Positions 6,356-13,805 of a stretch of 13,805 nt of DNA are shown piece after piece. Origin of the DNA: Lachnoclostridium sp. UBA3775 (lineage in GTDB: Bacteria > Bacillota > Clostridia > Lachnospirales > Lachnospiraceae); contig DFFN01000038.1 in the NCBI GenBank assembly GCA_002369525.1, positions 1 through 13,805 of the forward strand. Direction: 5' to 3'. Under the pieces are notes generated by a model. That model saw nothing but the letters and a program-made list of their open reading frames with translations, had not been told where the DNA came from and did no database searches. The translations under genes and the position numbers were made by a program. Within the stretch, counting starts at the first letter, position 1. Every line of letters begins with the position of its first letter.

Positions 6356-6697
6356 TTGAAATCAGAGCATAAACATGACTGTGCATCGGTAATTGCCGAG
6401 GTTAAGCCTTTACTTCCGAAGGATGAGGAACTTTACGATCTGGCTGAGGTTTTCAAAGTATTCGGAGATTCGACAAGGATTAAAATCCTGTTCTGCCTCT
6501 TTGAACATGAGATGTGCGTAAATGATATAGCAGAGCTTACGGGAGCGACGCAGTCGGCTGTGTCACACCAGCTAAGGATACTAAAAAATGCCAAACTTGT
6601 TTCGGCAAGCAGGGATGGTAAGCAGATGATTTATTCACTGTCTGACGAGCATGTACGAAGCATTATCGGACAGGGAATGGAACATATAAACGAGTAG
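6356..6697 (+). CDS. ArsR/SmtB-family zinc-type metalloregulator
   Basis: This is a winged-helix repressor that would bind the operator at 6278-6297 and release it on metal binding. The start is placed at TTG 6356, which has AGGAG 8 nt upstream; an earlier in-frame TTG at 6314 has no ribosome binding site. The protein is then 113 residues. The DNA-recognition region is DIAELTGATQSAVSHQLRIL (residues 57-76). The alpha5 metal site is complete as Asp97, His99, His110 and Glu113, the spacing DXHX10HX2E of SmtB. The alpha3N site is also suggested by N-terminal HKHDC (Cys9) with Cys54 and Asp57 (MCVND). This points to zinc, possibly also cadmium or cobalt, sensing. It is first in an operon with an HMA protein and a P1B ATPase. 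Confidence 0.9.
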   Translation: MKSEHKHDCASVIAEVKPLLPKDEELYDLAEVFKVFGDSTRIKILFCLFEHEMCVNDIAELTGATQSAVSHQLRILKNAKLVSASRDGKQMIYSLSDEHVRSIIGQGMEHINE

Positions 6698-6745
6698 GCA
6701 CATAAGCCGAAAAAGATTATTTGACGGAAGAAAAGGAGAAAAAAG

Positions 6746-6967
6746 ATGAAAAAGAAATTTAAAGTAGAAGGAATCGATTGCCCCAACTGTGCGGCTAAGA
6801 TCGAGAAGATGGTAGGAGAGCTGGAGGGAATTACCAGTTCAAAAATCAATTTCATGGCTGAGAAGCTTACGGTTGAAGCTGAGGAAAGCGCACTTGAGGG
6901 ACTGCTTGATAAGATAACAAAGACAGTCAGGGTAGTAGAACCCGAAGCAAGCGTTGCCGAACTGTAG
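6746..6967 (+). CDS. Free-standing heavy-metal-associated (HMA) domain protein
   Basis: A 73-residue single-domain protein of the ferredoxin-like HMA fold. The metal-binding motif GIDCPNCAAKIE carries Cys12 and Cys15; the remainder keeps the fold's pattern of GI.SSKINFMAEKLTVEA. Family members bind soft metals or zinc and hand them to P1B ATPases or form their N-terminal domains. Here it stands as a separate gene directly before an ATPase that lacks this domain, so it probably does the job in trans. The ATG is preceded by GGAG with 7-nt spacing. It begins 48 bp after the regulator gene. Confidence 0.9.
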   Translation: MKKKFKVEGIDCPNCAAKIEKMVGELEGITSSKINFMAEKLTVEAEESALEGLLDKITKTVRVVEPEASVAEL

Positions 6968-7017
6968 TAAATAAAACACCTGATCCGCAGGTGAATTCAA
7001 AAAAGAGAGAGCAGCAG

Positions 7018-8889
7018 ATGAGTCTGAATCCTAAACAAAAAAAGCTTTTATCAAGGATAATCGCGGCAGCCGTAATGTTTCTTCTTGGCATGGTGTTTTT
7101 GTGGACCGGGGTGCTTGACGAAGAGGATGACATGTGGCTTTGCCTGATCGTTTTTCTTGTACCCTACCTGATCGTCGGTTATGATATTCTTACCGGAGCC
7201 GCAAAGAACATTGCAAGAGGTGAAATCTTCGACGAGAAATTCCTGATGATAGTGGCCACCTTCGGTGCCTTCGCCATCAGGGAGTTTGAAGAAACAGTGG
7301 CGGTAATGCTGCTTTTCCAGATCGGCGAGCTTTTCCAGAGCATAGCAGTCGGGAGGTCGAGAAAGTCGATAGCCGACATGATGGATATAGCGCCGGAATA
7401 TGCCAACCTTCTTAAAGGTGACGAAGTGGAGAAAGTCGATCCCGACGATGTTGAAATCGATGACATCATCGTGATAAGAAGCGGTGAGAAGATACCTCTT
7501 GACGGTGTGGTTATCGAGGGAAAGAGTATGATCGACACCTCGGCGCTGACCGGTGAAAGCGTTCCGAGAACGGTAGGCGCCGGCGATGAGGTGCTTGCAG
7601 GCTGCATCAACGGACAGGGGCTTTTGAAGGTAAGGGTCATTAAGGAATATGACGATTCTACCGTTGCAAAGGTGCTTGAGCTTGTTGAGGAAGCAGGCGA
7701 CAATAAGGCCGAGACGGAAAATTTCATCCACCGTTTTGCAAAAATATATACTCCGGCAGTGGTTATTGCTGCGGTTCTTCTGGCAATACTGCTACCTGTT
7801 TTTACCGACAGAAGCATAAGCGGTTCGGTGCGCACAGCCTGTGTTTTCCTTGTAACAAGCTGCCCGTGCGCACTGGTGATCTCGGTGCCTTTAACCTATT
7901 TCGGCGGAATCGGCGCGGCAGCCAAACGTGGTGTTCTTATTAAAGGCGGAAACTATCTTGAGGCTCTTGCAAAGGCCGATACCTTTGTGTTTGACAAAAC
8001 GGGAACGCTTACCAAGGGCTGTTTTGAAGTGACAAAAATAAAACCGGCAGAAGGCGTTTCGGAAAATGAGATTGTGGTAGCGGCAGCCGCCGCAGAAGCA
8101 GGCTCGACCCATCCCATCGGGCTTTCGATCATTGAATATGCAAAGCAGAAGGGCTATGATGTCCCGAAAGCTGATGAGATAGAGGAGATCCCGGGACATG
8201 GTATCCGCGCTGTGACTGCGGGGGGAGACATACTTGCCGGAAACTACCGCCTGATGGAACTGTTTGAGATCAGGGCCGAAAAAAGCAATGAGCTCGGCAG
8301 CCTTGTATATGTCGCGAAAGCGGGAAAGCTGTTGGGCATCATCGTTGTTGCCGATGAGGTCAAGGAGGACGCCGCAGAGGCGATAAAGAGCCTTAAAGCC
8401 TGCGGAATCTTAAAGACTATCATGCTGTCAGGTGACAAGAAGGAGACCGCTGAGGGCATAGGACGTCTGCTCGGGCTTGACGAAATACATTCGGAGCTGC
8501 TGCCGGATCAGAAGGTTGAGAAGCTCGGAGAGATTTTAAGAGCTAAAACCGGAAATGTCGCTTATGTGGGCGACGGTATCAATGACGCTCCGGCGCTTGC
8601 TGTAGCCGATGTGGGAATAGCGATGGGTTCCCTCGGTTCTGATGCCGCAATAGAGGCGGCCGATATCGTGCTGATGGATGACAAGCCTTCAAAGCTTAAG
8701 GATGCGCTGAAGGTTTCCGTTAAGACCGACAGGATAGTAAGGGAAAACATCTATGGTTCGCTCCTTGTGAAATTTGCGGTACTTGCGCTTGGTGTTTTCG
8801 GACTGGCAACTATGTGGCTCGCCATACTTGCGGATGTCGGCGTGATGGTGGCGGCGGTGCTTAATGCGGTGAGAAGCTACAGGACATGA
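7018..8889 (+). CDS. zntA: P1B-type heavy-metal-translocating ATPase (ZntA/CadA-like)
   Basis: This membrane pump uses ATP to export metal ions, most likely zinc, cadmium or lead. Counting from ATG 7018 (623 residues): TGES near 178-181 (actuator), the membrane metal motif Cys-Pro-Cys at 282-284 (TSCPCALV), DKTGTLT with the phosphorylated Asp326, the His-Pro motif at 365 (STHPIG) and GDGIND near 518. The last membrane segment holds MWLAILADVGVMVAA, matching the conserved Asp of ZntA transport sites. Hydrophobic segments fit the usual eight helices. There is no N-terminal HMA domain, which is supplied by the gene before. A GTG at 6991 gives a longer reading, but it has no ribosome binding site and lies in a hairpin arm; the ATG at 7018 follows a weak GAGAG. 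Export of zinc rather than copper is inferred from CPC plus the SmtB-like sensor. Confidence 0.93.
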   Translation: MSLNPKQKKLLSRIIAAAVMFLLGMVFLWTGVLDEEDDMWLCLIVFLVPYLIVGYDILTGAAKNIARGEIFDEKFLMIVATFGAFAIREFEETVAVMLLFQIGELFQSIAVGRSRKSIADMMDIAPEYANLLKGDEVEKVDPDDVEIDDIIVIRSGEKIPLDGVVIEGKSMIDTSALTGESVPRTVGAGDEVLAGCINGQGLLKVRVIKEYDDSTVAKVLELVEEAGDNKAETENFIHRFAKIYTPAVVIAAVLLAILLPVFTDRSISGSVRTACVFLVTSCPCALVISVPLTYFGGIGAAAKRGVLIKGGNYLEALAKADTFVFDKTGTLTKGCFEVTKIKPAEGVSENEIVVAAAAAEAGSTHPIGLSIIEYAKQKGYDVPKADEIEEIPGHGIRAVTAGGDILAGNYRLMELFEIRAEKSNELGSLVYVAKAGKLLGIIVVADEVKEDAAEAIKSLKACGILKTIMLSGDKKETAEGIGRLLGLDEIHSELLPDQKVEKLGEILRAKTGNVAYVGDGINDAPALAVADVGIAMGSLGSDAAIEAADIVLMDDKPSKLKDALKVSVKTDRIVRENIYGSLLVKFAVLALGVFGLATMWLAILADVGVMVAAVLNAVRSYRT

Positions 8890-8917
8890 TTTTTCAAGGA
8901 TACTTTTATACTTTGCG

Positions 8918-8967
8918 GGGACGCAGGCTTAAAACGGCTTGCGTCCCTATGTTTTTGCATTTTTTTG
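8918..8967 (+). terminator. Intrinsic terminator after the efflux operon
   Basis: An 11-bp stem GGGACGCAGGC / GCTTGCGTCCC (8918-8928 with 8937-8947, one G-U pair) with an 8-nt loop is followed by T-rich sequence including runs of five and eight T (8952-8967). It closes the efflux operon. Confidence 0.88.
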
Positions 8968-8996
8968 TTTACTTTTCATGTACGTTTTGGTAAAAT
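8968..8996 (+). promoter_or_regulatory. Possible promoter of the patatin-glgB cluster
   Basis: A -35-like TTTACT (8968-8973), a 17-nt spacer and a -10-like TAAAAT (8991-8996) lie just after the terminator and about 35 bp before the first gene of the next cluster. Neither hexamer is perfect. Confidence 0.45.
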
Positions 8997-9030
8997 ATTT
9001 ATAACTATGTGATGTCGAAGGGAAACCGGG

Positions 9031-9342
9031 ATGGTAAACAGGCTGAAATTGATTAACTGGCTGCTTGTCTTGGATGTGGCGATATGTATTCCGACACACA
9101 GACTGGCTTTGTCGCAGAGCAAAAAAAACGGGGTAAGCACTTCCGTCGCCGGTCTGTTCCGCACAACGATCATCGGTTTTTTCCTTTTGTTCATGATGTG
9201 TGTCGCGGGACTTGCCGTATATGAATGGAAAAAGGTCAGTACGGAGCCGGGGAGCATGGAAAAAATACCTCCGTTTCCGAAGGTGAGTTTTGTTGCGGCG
9301 ATGATCGCCACGGCGCTGTTTACGGTTTACTGGACAATATAA
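9031..9342 (+). CDS. Small membrane protein of unknown function
   Basis: I do not recognise the family. The 103-residue protein has an N-terminal hydrophobic stretch (LINWLLVLDVAICI), a central transmembrane segment (TTIIGFFLLFMMCVAGLAVY, about residues 49-68) and a C-terminal one (VSFVAAMIATALFTVYW). The loop PTHRLALSQSKKNG between the first two is basic, so it should face the cytoplasm. The ATG follows GAAGGG and GGG. It stops 12 bp before the patatin gene, so the two probably share a transcript. It may be a membrane partner of one of the neighbours, but nothing in the sequence shows this. Confidence 0.7.
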   Translation: MVNRLKLINWLLVLDVAICIPTHRLALSQSKKNGVSTSVAGLFRTTIIGFFLLFMMCVAGLAVYEWKKVSTEPGSMEKIPPFPKVSFVAAMIATALFTVYWTI

Positions 9343-9354
9343 CGGGGGATATGT

Positions 9355-10377
9355 ATGGAAAGAAAATACGGTCTTTGCTTTGCCGGAGGCGGAGGAAAGG
9401 GTTCATATCAGCTTGGTGTCTGGAAAGCACTTAAAAGCCTTGGAAAAGACCTTGAGATAAAGGCTGTGTCGGGTGCTTCGATAGGCGCTCTAAATGCAGC
9501 GATGTTTGCCACGGGCGCGATAGATACTGCGGAGGCAGAGTGGAAGAAGATAAAAAATACCGACTTCCTGAGCCTGAACACTTCGACCGGCTATTGCAGC
9601 AGAAAGCATTTCAGGGAGATAATGGACAGGGCAATCGATTATGATGCTTTGAAATTCAGCGAAATAAGATGCTTCGCGGGAATAGCAAAGGTTCAGGAGT
9701 ATTCCTACCTTCCCGACGGGATCCTCGGGCTCGGCATGGACTATCTGAAATATCCTTCATTCTCCGCAATAAAGGAGGATGTTGACCGCTCCGTACAGGA
9801 GATGGAAGCTGAATACAGGGAAATCAACAGGCTGGAAAAGGAGCAGATTATCGATATACTTACGGCGTCCTCGGCCATGCCGGTTGTTTACAAACCGGTT
9901 GAGATCGACGGCGCAAAATATATAGACGGCGGTATGGTTGACAATGTTCCGATCAGACCGCTGATAGAAGATGCAGAGTGCAGCGACCTGATCATAGTAA
10001 AGCTTCATAAGGATAATGAATACAATCTTTACGTTGCAAGCCGTGCGGATTCGATAATGGAGATCACGCCTTCCAAATCAATAGGAGACGGGCTTCTGGA
10101 CGGTACGCTGGATTTTAATTCCTCACATGTGGAATTCCGTATGCAGCTGGGCTTTTACGATACGCTCAGGGCTTTTGATATAGCCGAAAGAAAAAAGCTC
10201 GGTATTCCCTATACAAAAGAGGAGCTGGCTGAAAAAGAAAGAAAGGACATAGAAAAAGCCGAACAGATGGCAAGAATGGGCAATTCGCTTGACAAGGCGG
10301 CCCAGACCAGGAGCAGCTTTGACAACCTGCTCGGAAAATACGGCAAAAAGTACGGCATAGATCTTAATATAAAATAA
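9355..10377 (+). CDS. Patatin-like phospholipase family protein
   Basis: Patatin-like proteins are serine lipid acyl hydrolases with a Ser-Asp dyad. All three motifs are present in the 340-residue protein: the oxyanion-hole loop GGGGKGSYQLG (residues 11-21), the nucleophile elbow G-A-S-I-G with Ser42, and the catalytic Asp191 in YIDGGMVDNVPI. No signal peptide is seen, so it should act in the cytoplasm or on the inner face of the membrane. The C-terminal part (about 270-340) is charged and helical (KEELAEKERKDIEKAEQMARMG). The ATG has GGGGGAT upstream. It lies 12 bp after a small membrane protein and 1 bp before a YesL-type gene. The substrate cannot be told from sequence. Confidence 0.92.
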   Translation: MERKYGLCFAGGGGKGSYQLGVWKALKSLGKDLEIKAVSGASIGALNAAMFATGAIDTAEAEWKKIKNTDFLSLNTSTGYCSRKHFREIMDRAIDYDALKFSEIRCFAGIAKVQEYSYLPDGILGLGMDYLKYPSFSAIKEDVDRSVQEMEAEYREINRLEKEQIIDILTASSAMPVVYKPVEIDGAKYIDGGMVDNVPIRPLIEDAECSDLIIVKLHKDNEYNLYVASRADSIMEITPSKSIGDGLLDGTLDFNSSHVEFRMQLGFYDTLRAFDIAERKKLGIPYTKEELAEKERKDIEKAEQMARMGNSLDKAAQTRSSFDNLLGKYGKKYGIDLNIK

Positions 10378-10378
10378 A

Positions 10379-11038
10379 ATGGGAAAACTATTTGACCAGG
10401 ACAAGCCTTTATGGAGGGCGGTAAACAATTTTGCGGACATAGTGCTTATCAATGTGATATTTCTGCTTGTATGCCTGCCCGTGATCACTATAGGACCCGC
10501 CTACACCGCGCTTTATTACACCTTGATGAAGTCGGTTAGACGCGGGAGAGGCTATCTTGTAAAAAACTTTTTTCATTCGTTTAAGCAGAATTTTGTGCAG
10601 GGCACATGTGCCTGGATCGTAATCCTGTTTTTCGGCGGCTCGGCCGGTCTGATGGCATATTCGGGCTGGCAACAGACCGAGGACGGGGGCGGAAGCCTGA
10701 TGGTGTTCTGGCTGTCCGTGTTTGTGATGATCTTCATACTCTGCTTTGCGGTATGGATTTTTCCCTCGCTGTCGCGCTTTAATTTCACGATGGGAAAGCT
10801 TTTTGCTTTTTCCGGCCTCGTGGCTTTTAAGTATATATATCTGACGGCAGGCATACTGATGATGTTCGCCGCAGCATTTTTCATCTCGTATATCTGCATT
10901 CCGCTTATGCTGATATGCATGCCCGCGCTGTTTGTATACGGGCAGAGCTTTTTAAACGAGGTGGCTTTTAAAATTTACATGCCGAAATTTGAAAACGGCA
11001 GTGAAAATTCGACAACTGACTCATGGTACTATGAGTAG
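10379..11038 (+). CDS. YesL-family (DUF624) membrane protein
   Basis: The 219-residue protein matches the YesL family by its N-terminal pattern: WRAVNNFADIVLINVIFLLVCLPVITIGPAYTALYYTLMK, with a G.G.L.K.FF.SFK.NF segment after it. About five membrane helices are visible: residues 20-45, 78-97, 107-130, 145-165 and 170-192. YesL proteins in Firmicutes are often found beside carbohydrate-use genes, but their role is unknown. The ATG lies 1 nt after the patatin stop codon and has no clear ribosome binding site, so translation probably depends on ribosomes finishing the patatin gene. A short acidic Ser/Thr-rich tail ends the protein. Confidence 0.85.
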   Translation: MGKLFDQDKPLWRAVNNFADIVLINVIFLLVCLPVITIGPAYTALYYTLMKSVRRGRGYLVKNFFHSFKQNFVQGTCAWIVILFFGGSAGLMAYSGWQQTEDGGGSLMVFWLSVFVMIFILCFAVWIFPSLSRFNFTMGKLFAFSGLVAFKYIYLTAGILMMFAAAFFISYICIPLMLICMPALFVYGQSFLNEVAFKIYMPKFENGSENSTTDSWYYE

Positions 11039-11073
11039 ATATTGTGAGCAAGGTATACACGGAGGTAAAAACT

Positions 11074-13350
11074 ATGAATGACACTTTGTACAAAATCATG
11101 AACTGGCCCGAAATCGAGGCTGTATGCTATGCGGAGCATGACAATCCGCACCAGCTTCTCGGCGCGCATAAAACGGACAAGGGAGTGCTTGTACAGTGCT
11201 TTTTCCCCGATGCCGTTAAGGTGACTCTTAACCGCGGGGATGAAAAAATCGAGATGGAAAAGGCTGACGATATGGGGTTCTTCGCAGTTCTTGTCCCTTC
11301 AAAGGAAATGTTCAAATATACATTTACGGCCGAATATGAGAAGGGAAGCGAAACGGTAAAGGATCCCTACAGCTTCGATCCCGTTATCCCGGAGGCTGAC
11401 AGGCAGCTTTTCTCGGCAGGAATAAACTATAAAATCTATGAGTATCTCGGTGCTCATCCGATGAAGGTAGACGGAGTCAACGGTGTTTTGTTTGCGGTCT
11501 GGGCTCCGAATTCGATGCGTGTCAGCGTTGTGGGCGACTTCAACAACTGGGACGGCAGAAAGCATCCGATGAGAAGGCTCGGCGATTCGGGCATATTCGA
11601 GCTTTTCATTCCCGATATTCCCGAGGGCGCAATCTACAAATATGAGCTTAAGAACAGGGGCGGACTTACCTATCTCAAGGCAGACCCCTATGCTTCCGCT
11701 TCGGAGCTTCGTCCGGGAACCGCATCCAAGGTTGCGGATCTTAACAGCTTTACCTGGAGCGACGATGCGTGGCTTAAGGCAAGAGCCGAAGGTGAACCCA
11801 AGGAAAAGCCCATGCTCATCTACGAGGTACATCTCGGTTCATGGAAGAAACCTTCCGAGGAGAACGGCTGCTTCTACAGCTACCGCGAGCTTGCTCCTAT
11901 GCTTGCCAAGTACGTTAAGGACTACGGCTATACCCATATAGAGCTGATGCCAGTAATGGAGCACCCGCTTGATGCATCCTGGGGCTATCAGGTTACCGGT
12001 TATTATTCACCTACCTCCCGTTACGGAACTCCTCAGGATTTCATGTATTTCATGAACTATATGCATGAACAGGGCATCGGCGTCATTCTGGACTGGGTAC
12101 CCGCCCATTTCCCGAGGGATACCTTCGGACTTTCAAACTTTGACGGAACCTGCCTTTATGAGCATCTTGATCCCAGACAGGGCTCGCATCCTCATTGGGG
12201 CACACTGATATATAACTACGGCAGACCTCAGGTGTCGAACTTCCTTATCGCAAATGCTCTTTACTGGGTTGAAAAATTCCACGCGGACGGCATCAGAATG
12301 GATGCGGTTGCATCAATGCTTTACCTTGACTACGGCAAAAACGACGGCGAGTGGGTTGCGAACATCTACGGCGGCAAGGAAAATCTTGAAGCAATCGAGC
12401 TTATCAAGCACCTGAATTCCATTATGAAGAAAAGAAATCCCGGCGCTTTAATGATCGCTGAGGAATCAACCGCATGGCCGAAGATCACGGGAGACCTCGA
12501 TGACGGCGGCCTGGGCTTTGACTTTAAGTGGAACATGGGCTGGATGAACGATTTCACTACCTATATGCGTCAGGATCCTCTTTTCAGACGCGGCTGCCAC
12601 GGCATGCTGACCTTCTCCATGATGTATGCATATTCCGAGAATTTTGTGCTTGTTCTTTCACATGACGAGGTTGTTCACGGCAAGGGCTCAATGTTCAACA
12701 AGATGCCCGGCTTCCATGAGGACAAGCTTGCAAACCTTAAGGCCACCTACGGCTTCATGATGTGCCATCCCGGCAAAAAGCTACTTTTCATGGGCCAGGA
12801 ATTCGGTCAGGAAAGAGAGTGGAGCGAGGAGAGATCGCTTGACTGGTTCCTTCTTAAGGACAACAAGATACATCAGGCCATGGATAAGTTCTCAAGGGAT
12901 CTTTTCGGACTTTATACCAAGTATCCGGCACTTTACAAGCTTGACCAGTATTCGGACGGTTTCGAGTGGATGAGCTGCATGGATGCCGACCATTCGATGG
13001 TAAGCTTTGTAAGAAGAACGGAAAACCCCGATGATACTCTTTATATCATCTGCAACTTCACGCCGGTTGTTTATGAAAAGCAGGCGGTTGCGGTCCCCTT
13101 CAACGGAAAATATAAGGAGATTTTCAACTCTGATGATGTTAAATACGGCGGCGCAGGCCATACAAATACACGTATGAAGCAGAGCAAGGCCGTTAAGGTT
13201 GACGGACGCGAGAATTCAATAGAAATCACGATTCCGCCTCTCGGCTTTGCGATCTTTACCGCAACAAAGATAGAACCGGCAAAGAAAGCAGAGAAAAAAC
13301 AAAGTACTGCAAAGGCTTCGGCATCAAAGAAAAAACAGGACAATAAGTAA
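11074..13350 (+). CDS. glgB: 1,4-alpha-glucan branching enzyme (GlgB), GH13
   Basis: GlgB cuts alpha-1,4 glucan chains and reattaches them through alpha-1,6 bonds to make glycogen branches. The start is placed at ATG 11074, after a strong GGAGG; a GTG at 11044 would add 10 residues. The 758-residue protein has a short N-terminal domain, a CBM48 domain (VWAPNSMRVSVVGDFNNWDG), then the catalytic barrel: region I DWVPAHFPRD, region II GIRMDAVASMLY with nucleophile Asp410, region III MIAEESTAWP with acid/base Glu463, and region IV LSHDEVVHGKGSM with Asp531. Positions are within a few residues of those in Escherichia coli. After the usual end (ITIPPLGFAIFTA) a Lys/Ala-rich tail of about 27 residues is added. 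No other glycogen gene is in the window; the next gene overlaps the stop as TAATG. Confidence 0.97.
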   Translation: MNDTLYKIMNWPEIEAVCYAEHDNPHQLLGAHKTDKGVLVQCFFPDAVKVTLNRGDEKIEMEKADDMGFFAVLVPSKEMFKYTFTAEYEKGSETVKDPYSFDPVIPEADRQLFSAGINYKIYEYLGAHPMKVDGVNGVLFAVWAPNSMRVSVVGDFNNWDGRKHPMRRLGDSGIFELFIPDIPEGAIYKYELKNRGGLTYLKADPYASASELRPGTASKVADLNSFTWSDDAWLKARAEGEPKEKPMLIYEVHLGSWKKPSEENGCFYSYRELAPMLAKYVKDYGYTHIELMPVMEHPLDASWGYQVTGYYSPTSRYGTPQDFMYFMNYMHEQGIGVILDWVPAHFPRDTFGLSNFDGTCLYEHLDPRQGSHPHWGTLIYNYGRPQVSNFLIANALYWVEKFHADGIRMDAVASMLYLDYGKNDGEWVANIYGGKENLEAIELIKHLNSIMKKRNPGALMIAEESTAWPKITGDLDDGGLGFDFKWNMGWMNDFTTYMRQDPLFRRGCHGMLTFSMMYAYSENFVLVLSHDEVVHGKGSMFNKMPGFHEDKLANLKATYGFMMCHPGKKLLFMGQEFGQEREWSEERSLDWFLLKDNKIHQAMDKFSRDLFGLYTKYPALYKLDQYSDGFEWMSCMDADHSMVSFVRRTENPDDTLYIICNFTPVVYEKQAVAVPFNGKYKEIFNSDDVKYGGAGHTNTRMKQSKAVKVDGRENSIEITIPPLGFAIFTATKIEPAKKAEKKQSTAKASASKKKQDNK

Positions 13351-13805
13351 TGGATCATATTTTTCTTGATACGAAAACAGAAGTGATTGAGAACGCCGCG
13401 AAGGTCTGGGATATTGTAGGCCCCTATGTTATGACCTTTCTTGAGGCCCTGATAATTATCTATATCGGCAGAAAGCTGATCAAATGGATAAGCAATCTGA
13501 CGAGAAAAGCCGCTGAAAAGGCTAAGCTTGAACGCGGCGTGCTCAGTTTTCTGGTATCGCTTGTAAATGTCGTTCTGTATGCGGTCCTGATCATTATCGT
13601 TGCAAGTGAGGTCGGTATTCCGACGGCTTCGCTTATCGCGGTACTCGGTTCCATCGGTGTTGCCGTTGGCCTTGCGCTGCAGGGCAGTCTGTCAAACTTT
13701 GCCGGCGGCCTGCTGATACTGATCATGAAGCCTTTTATTGTCGGAGACTATATCCAGGTCGACGGAAACGAAGGTTATGTAACGGATATTGACATTTGTT
13801 ATACA
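13350..13805 (+). CDS. MscS-family mechanosensitive ion channel, partial, C-terminus outside window
   Basis: MscS channels open under membrane tension to release solutes after a fall in outside osmolarity. The visible 152 residues run from MDHIFLDTKTEV through three hydrophobic segments to the pore-lining helix (IAVLGSIGVAVGLALQGSLSNFAGGLLIL), followed by KPFIVGDYIQVDGNEGYVTDI, the start of the beta domain. Gly and Ala spaced along the pore helix and the QG.L.N.AGG pattern are typical. The ATG overlaps the glgB stop codon (TAATG), and no strong ribosome binding site is seen, so it is probably coupled to glgB. The rest of the protein lies beyond the window edge. Confidence 0.93.
   Translation, partial: MDHIFLDTKTEVIENAAKVWDIVGPYVMTFLEALIIIYIGRKLIKWISNLTRKAAEKAKLERGVLSFLVSLVNVVLYAVLIIIVASEVGIPTASLIAVLGSIGVAVGLALQGSLSNFAGGLLILIMKPFIVGDYIQVDGNEGYVTDIDICYT

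Noticed and set aside
7051..7835. Two long minus-strand readings opposite the ATPase
   Set aside because: Both are antisense to conserved ATPase motifs, with low-complexity Ser-rich or His-rich composition typical of shadow frames.

Overview
The window looks like chromosomal DNA of a low-to-mid GC Gram-positive bacterium of the Clostridia, most likely Lachnospiraceae-like. This is inferred from strong GGAGG-type ribosome binding sites, consensus TTGACA/TATAAT-type promoters, a preQ1-I-like riboswitch, secreted lipoproteins with Ser/Lys-rich linkers, a YesL-family membrane protein and the overall protein style. Species cannot be fixed from sequence reading alone.

Region 1 (1-1705, minus strand) is a queuosine-precursor operon read right to left: promoter, preQ1-I-type riboswitch with terminator, queD, queE, folE (cut by the window edge). 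FolE makes dihydroneopterin triphosphate from GTP, QueD turns it into 6-carboxytetrahydropterin, and QueE makes 7-carboxy-7-deazaguanine. queC is not in the window.

Region 2 (about 1720-6210) is an accessory island of paralogous, uncharacterised lipoproteins on the plus strand: a full-length copy (1905-3392), a short copy holding only the N-terminal domain (3853-4305), a second full-length copy (4302-5750, translationally coupled by ATGA), and a decayed fourth copy (5772-6210) with a deletion/frameshift and an in-frame TAG. Between copies one and two, on the minus strand, lies a tRNA-dihydrouridine synthase remnant that appears to have lost two internal blocks. This is the least ordinary part of the window.

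Region 3 (6233-8967) is a zinc/cadmium efflux operon: a consensus promoter with an ArsR/SmtB-type palindromic operator, an ArsR/SmtB sensor starting at TTG and carrying both the alpha3N and alpha5 metal-site residues, a free-standing 73-residue heavy-metal-associated (HMA) domain protein, a P1B-type ATPase that lacks its own N-terminal HMA domain, and a strong intrinsic terminator.

Region 4 (8968-13805) is a tight plus-strand cluster: a small membrane protein, a patatin-like lipid hydrolase, a YesL-family membrane protein, glycogen branching enzyme GlgB, and the start of an MscS-family mechanosensitive channel cut by the window edge. Spacings are 12 bp, 1 bp, 35 bp and a TAATG overlap, so these genes are probably co-transcribed. 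No tRNA, rRNA, CRISPR array, transposase or attachment site was seen.
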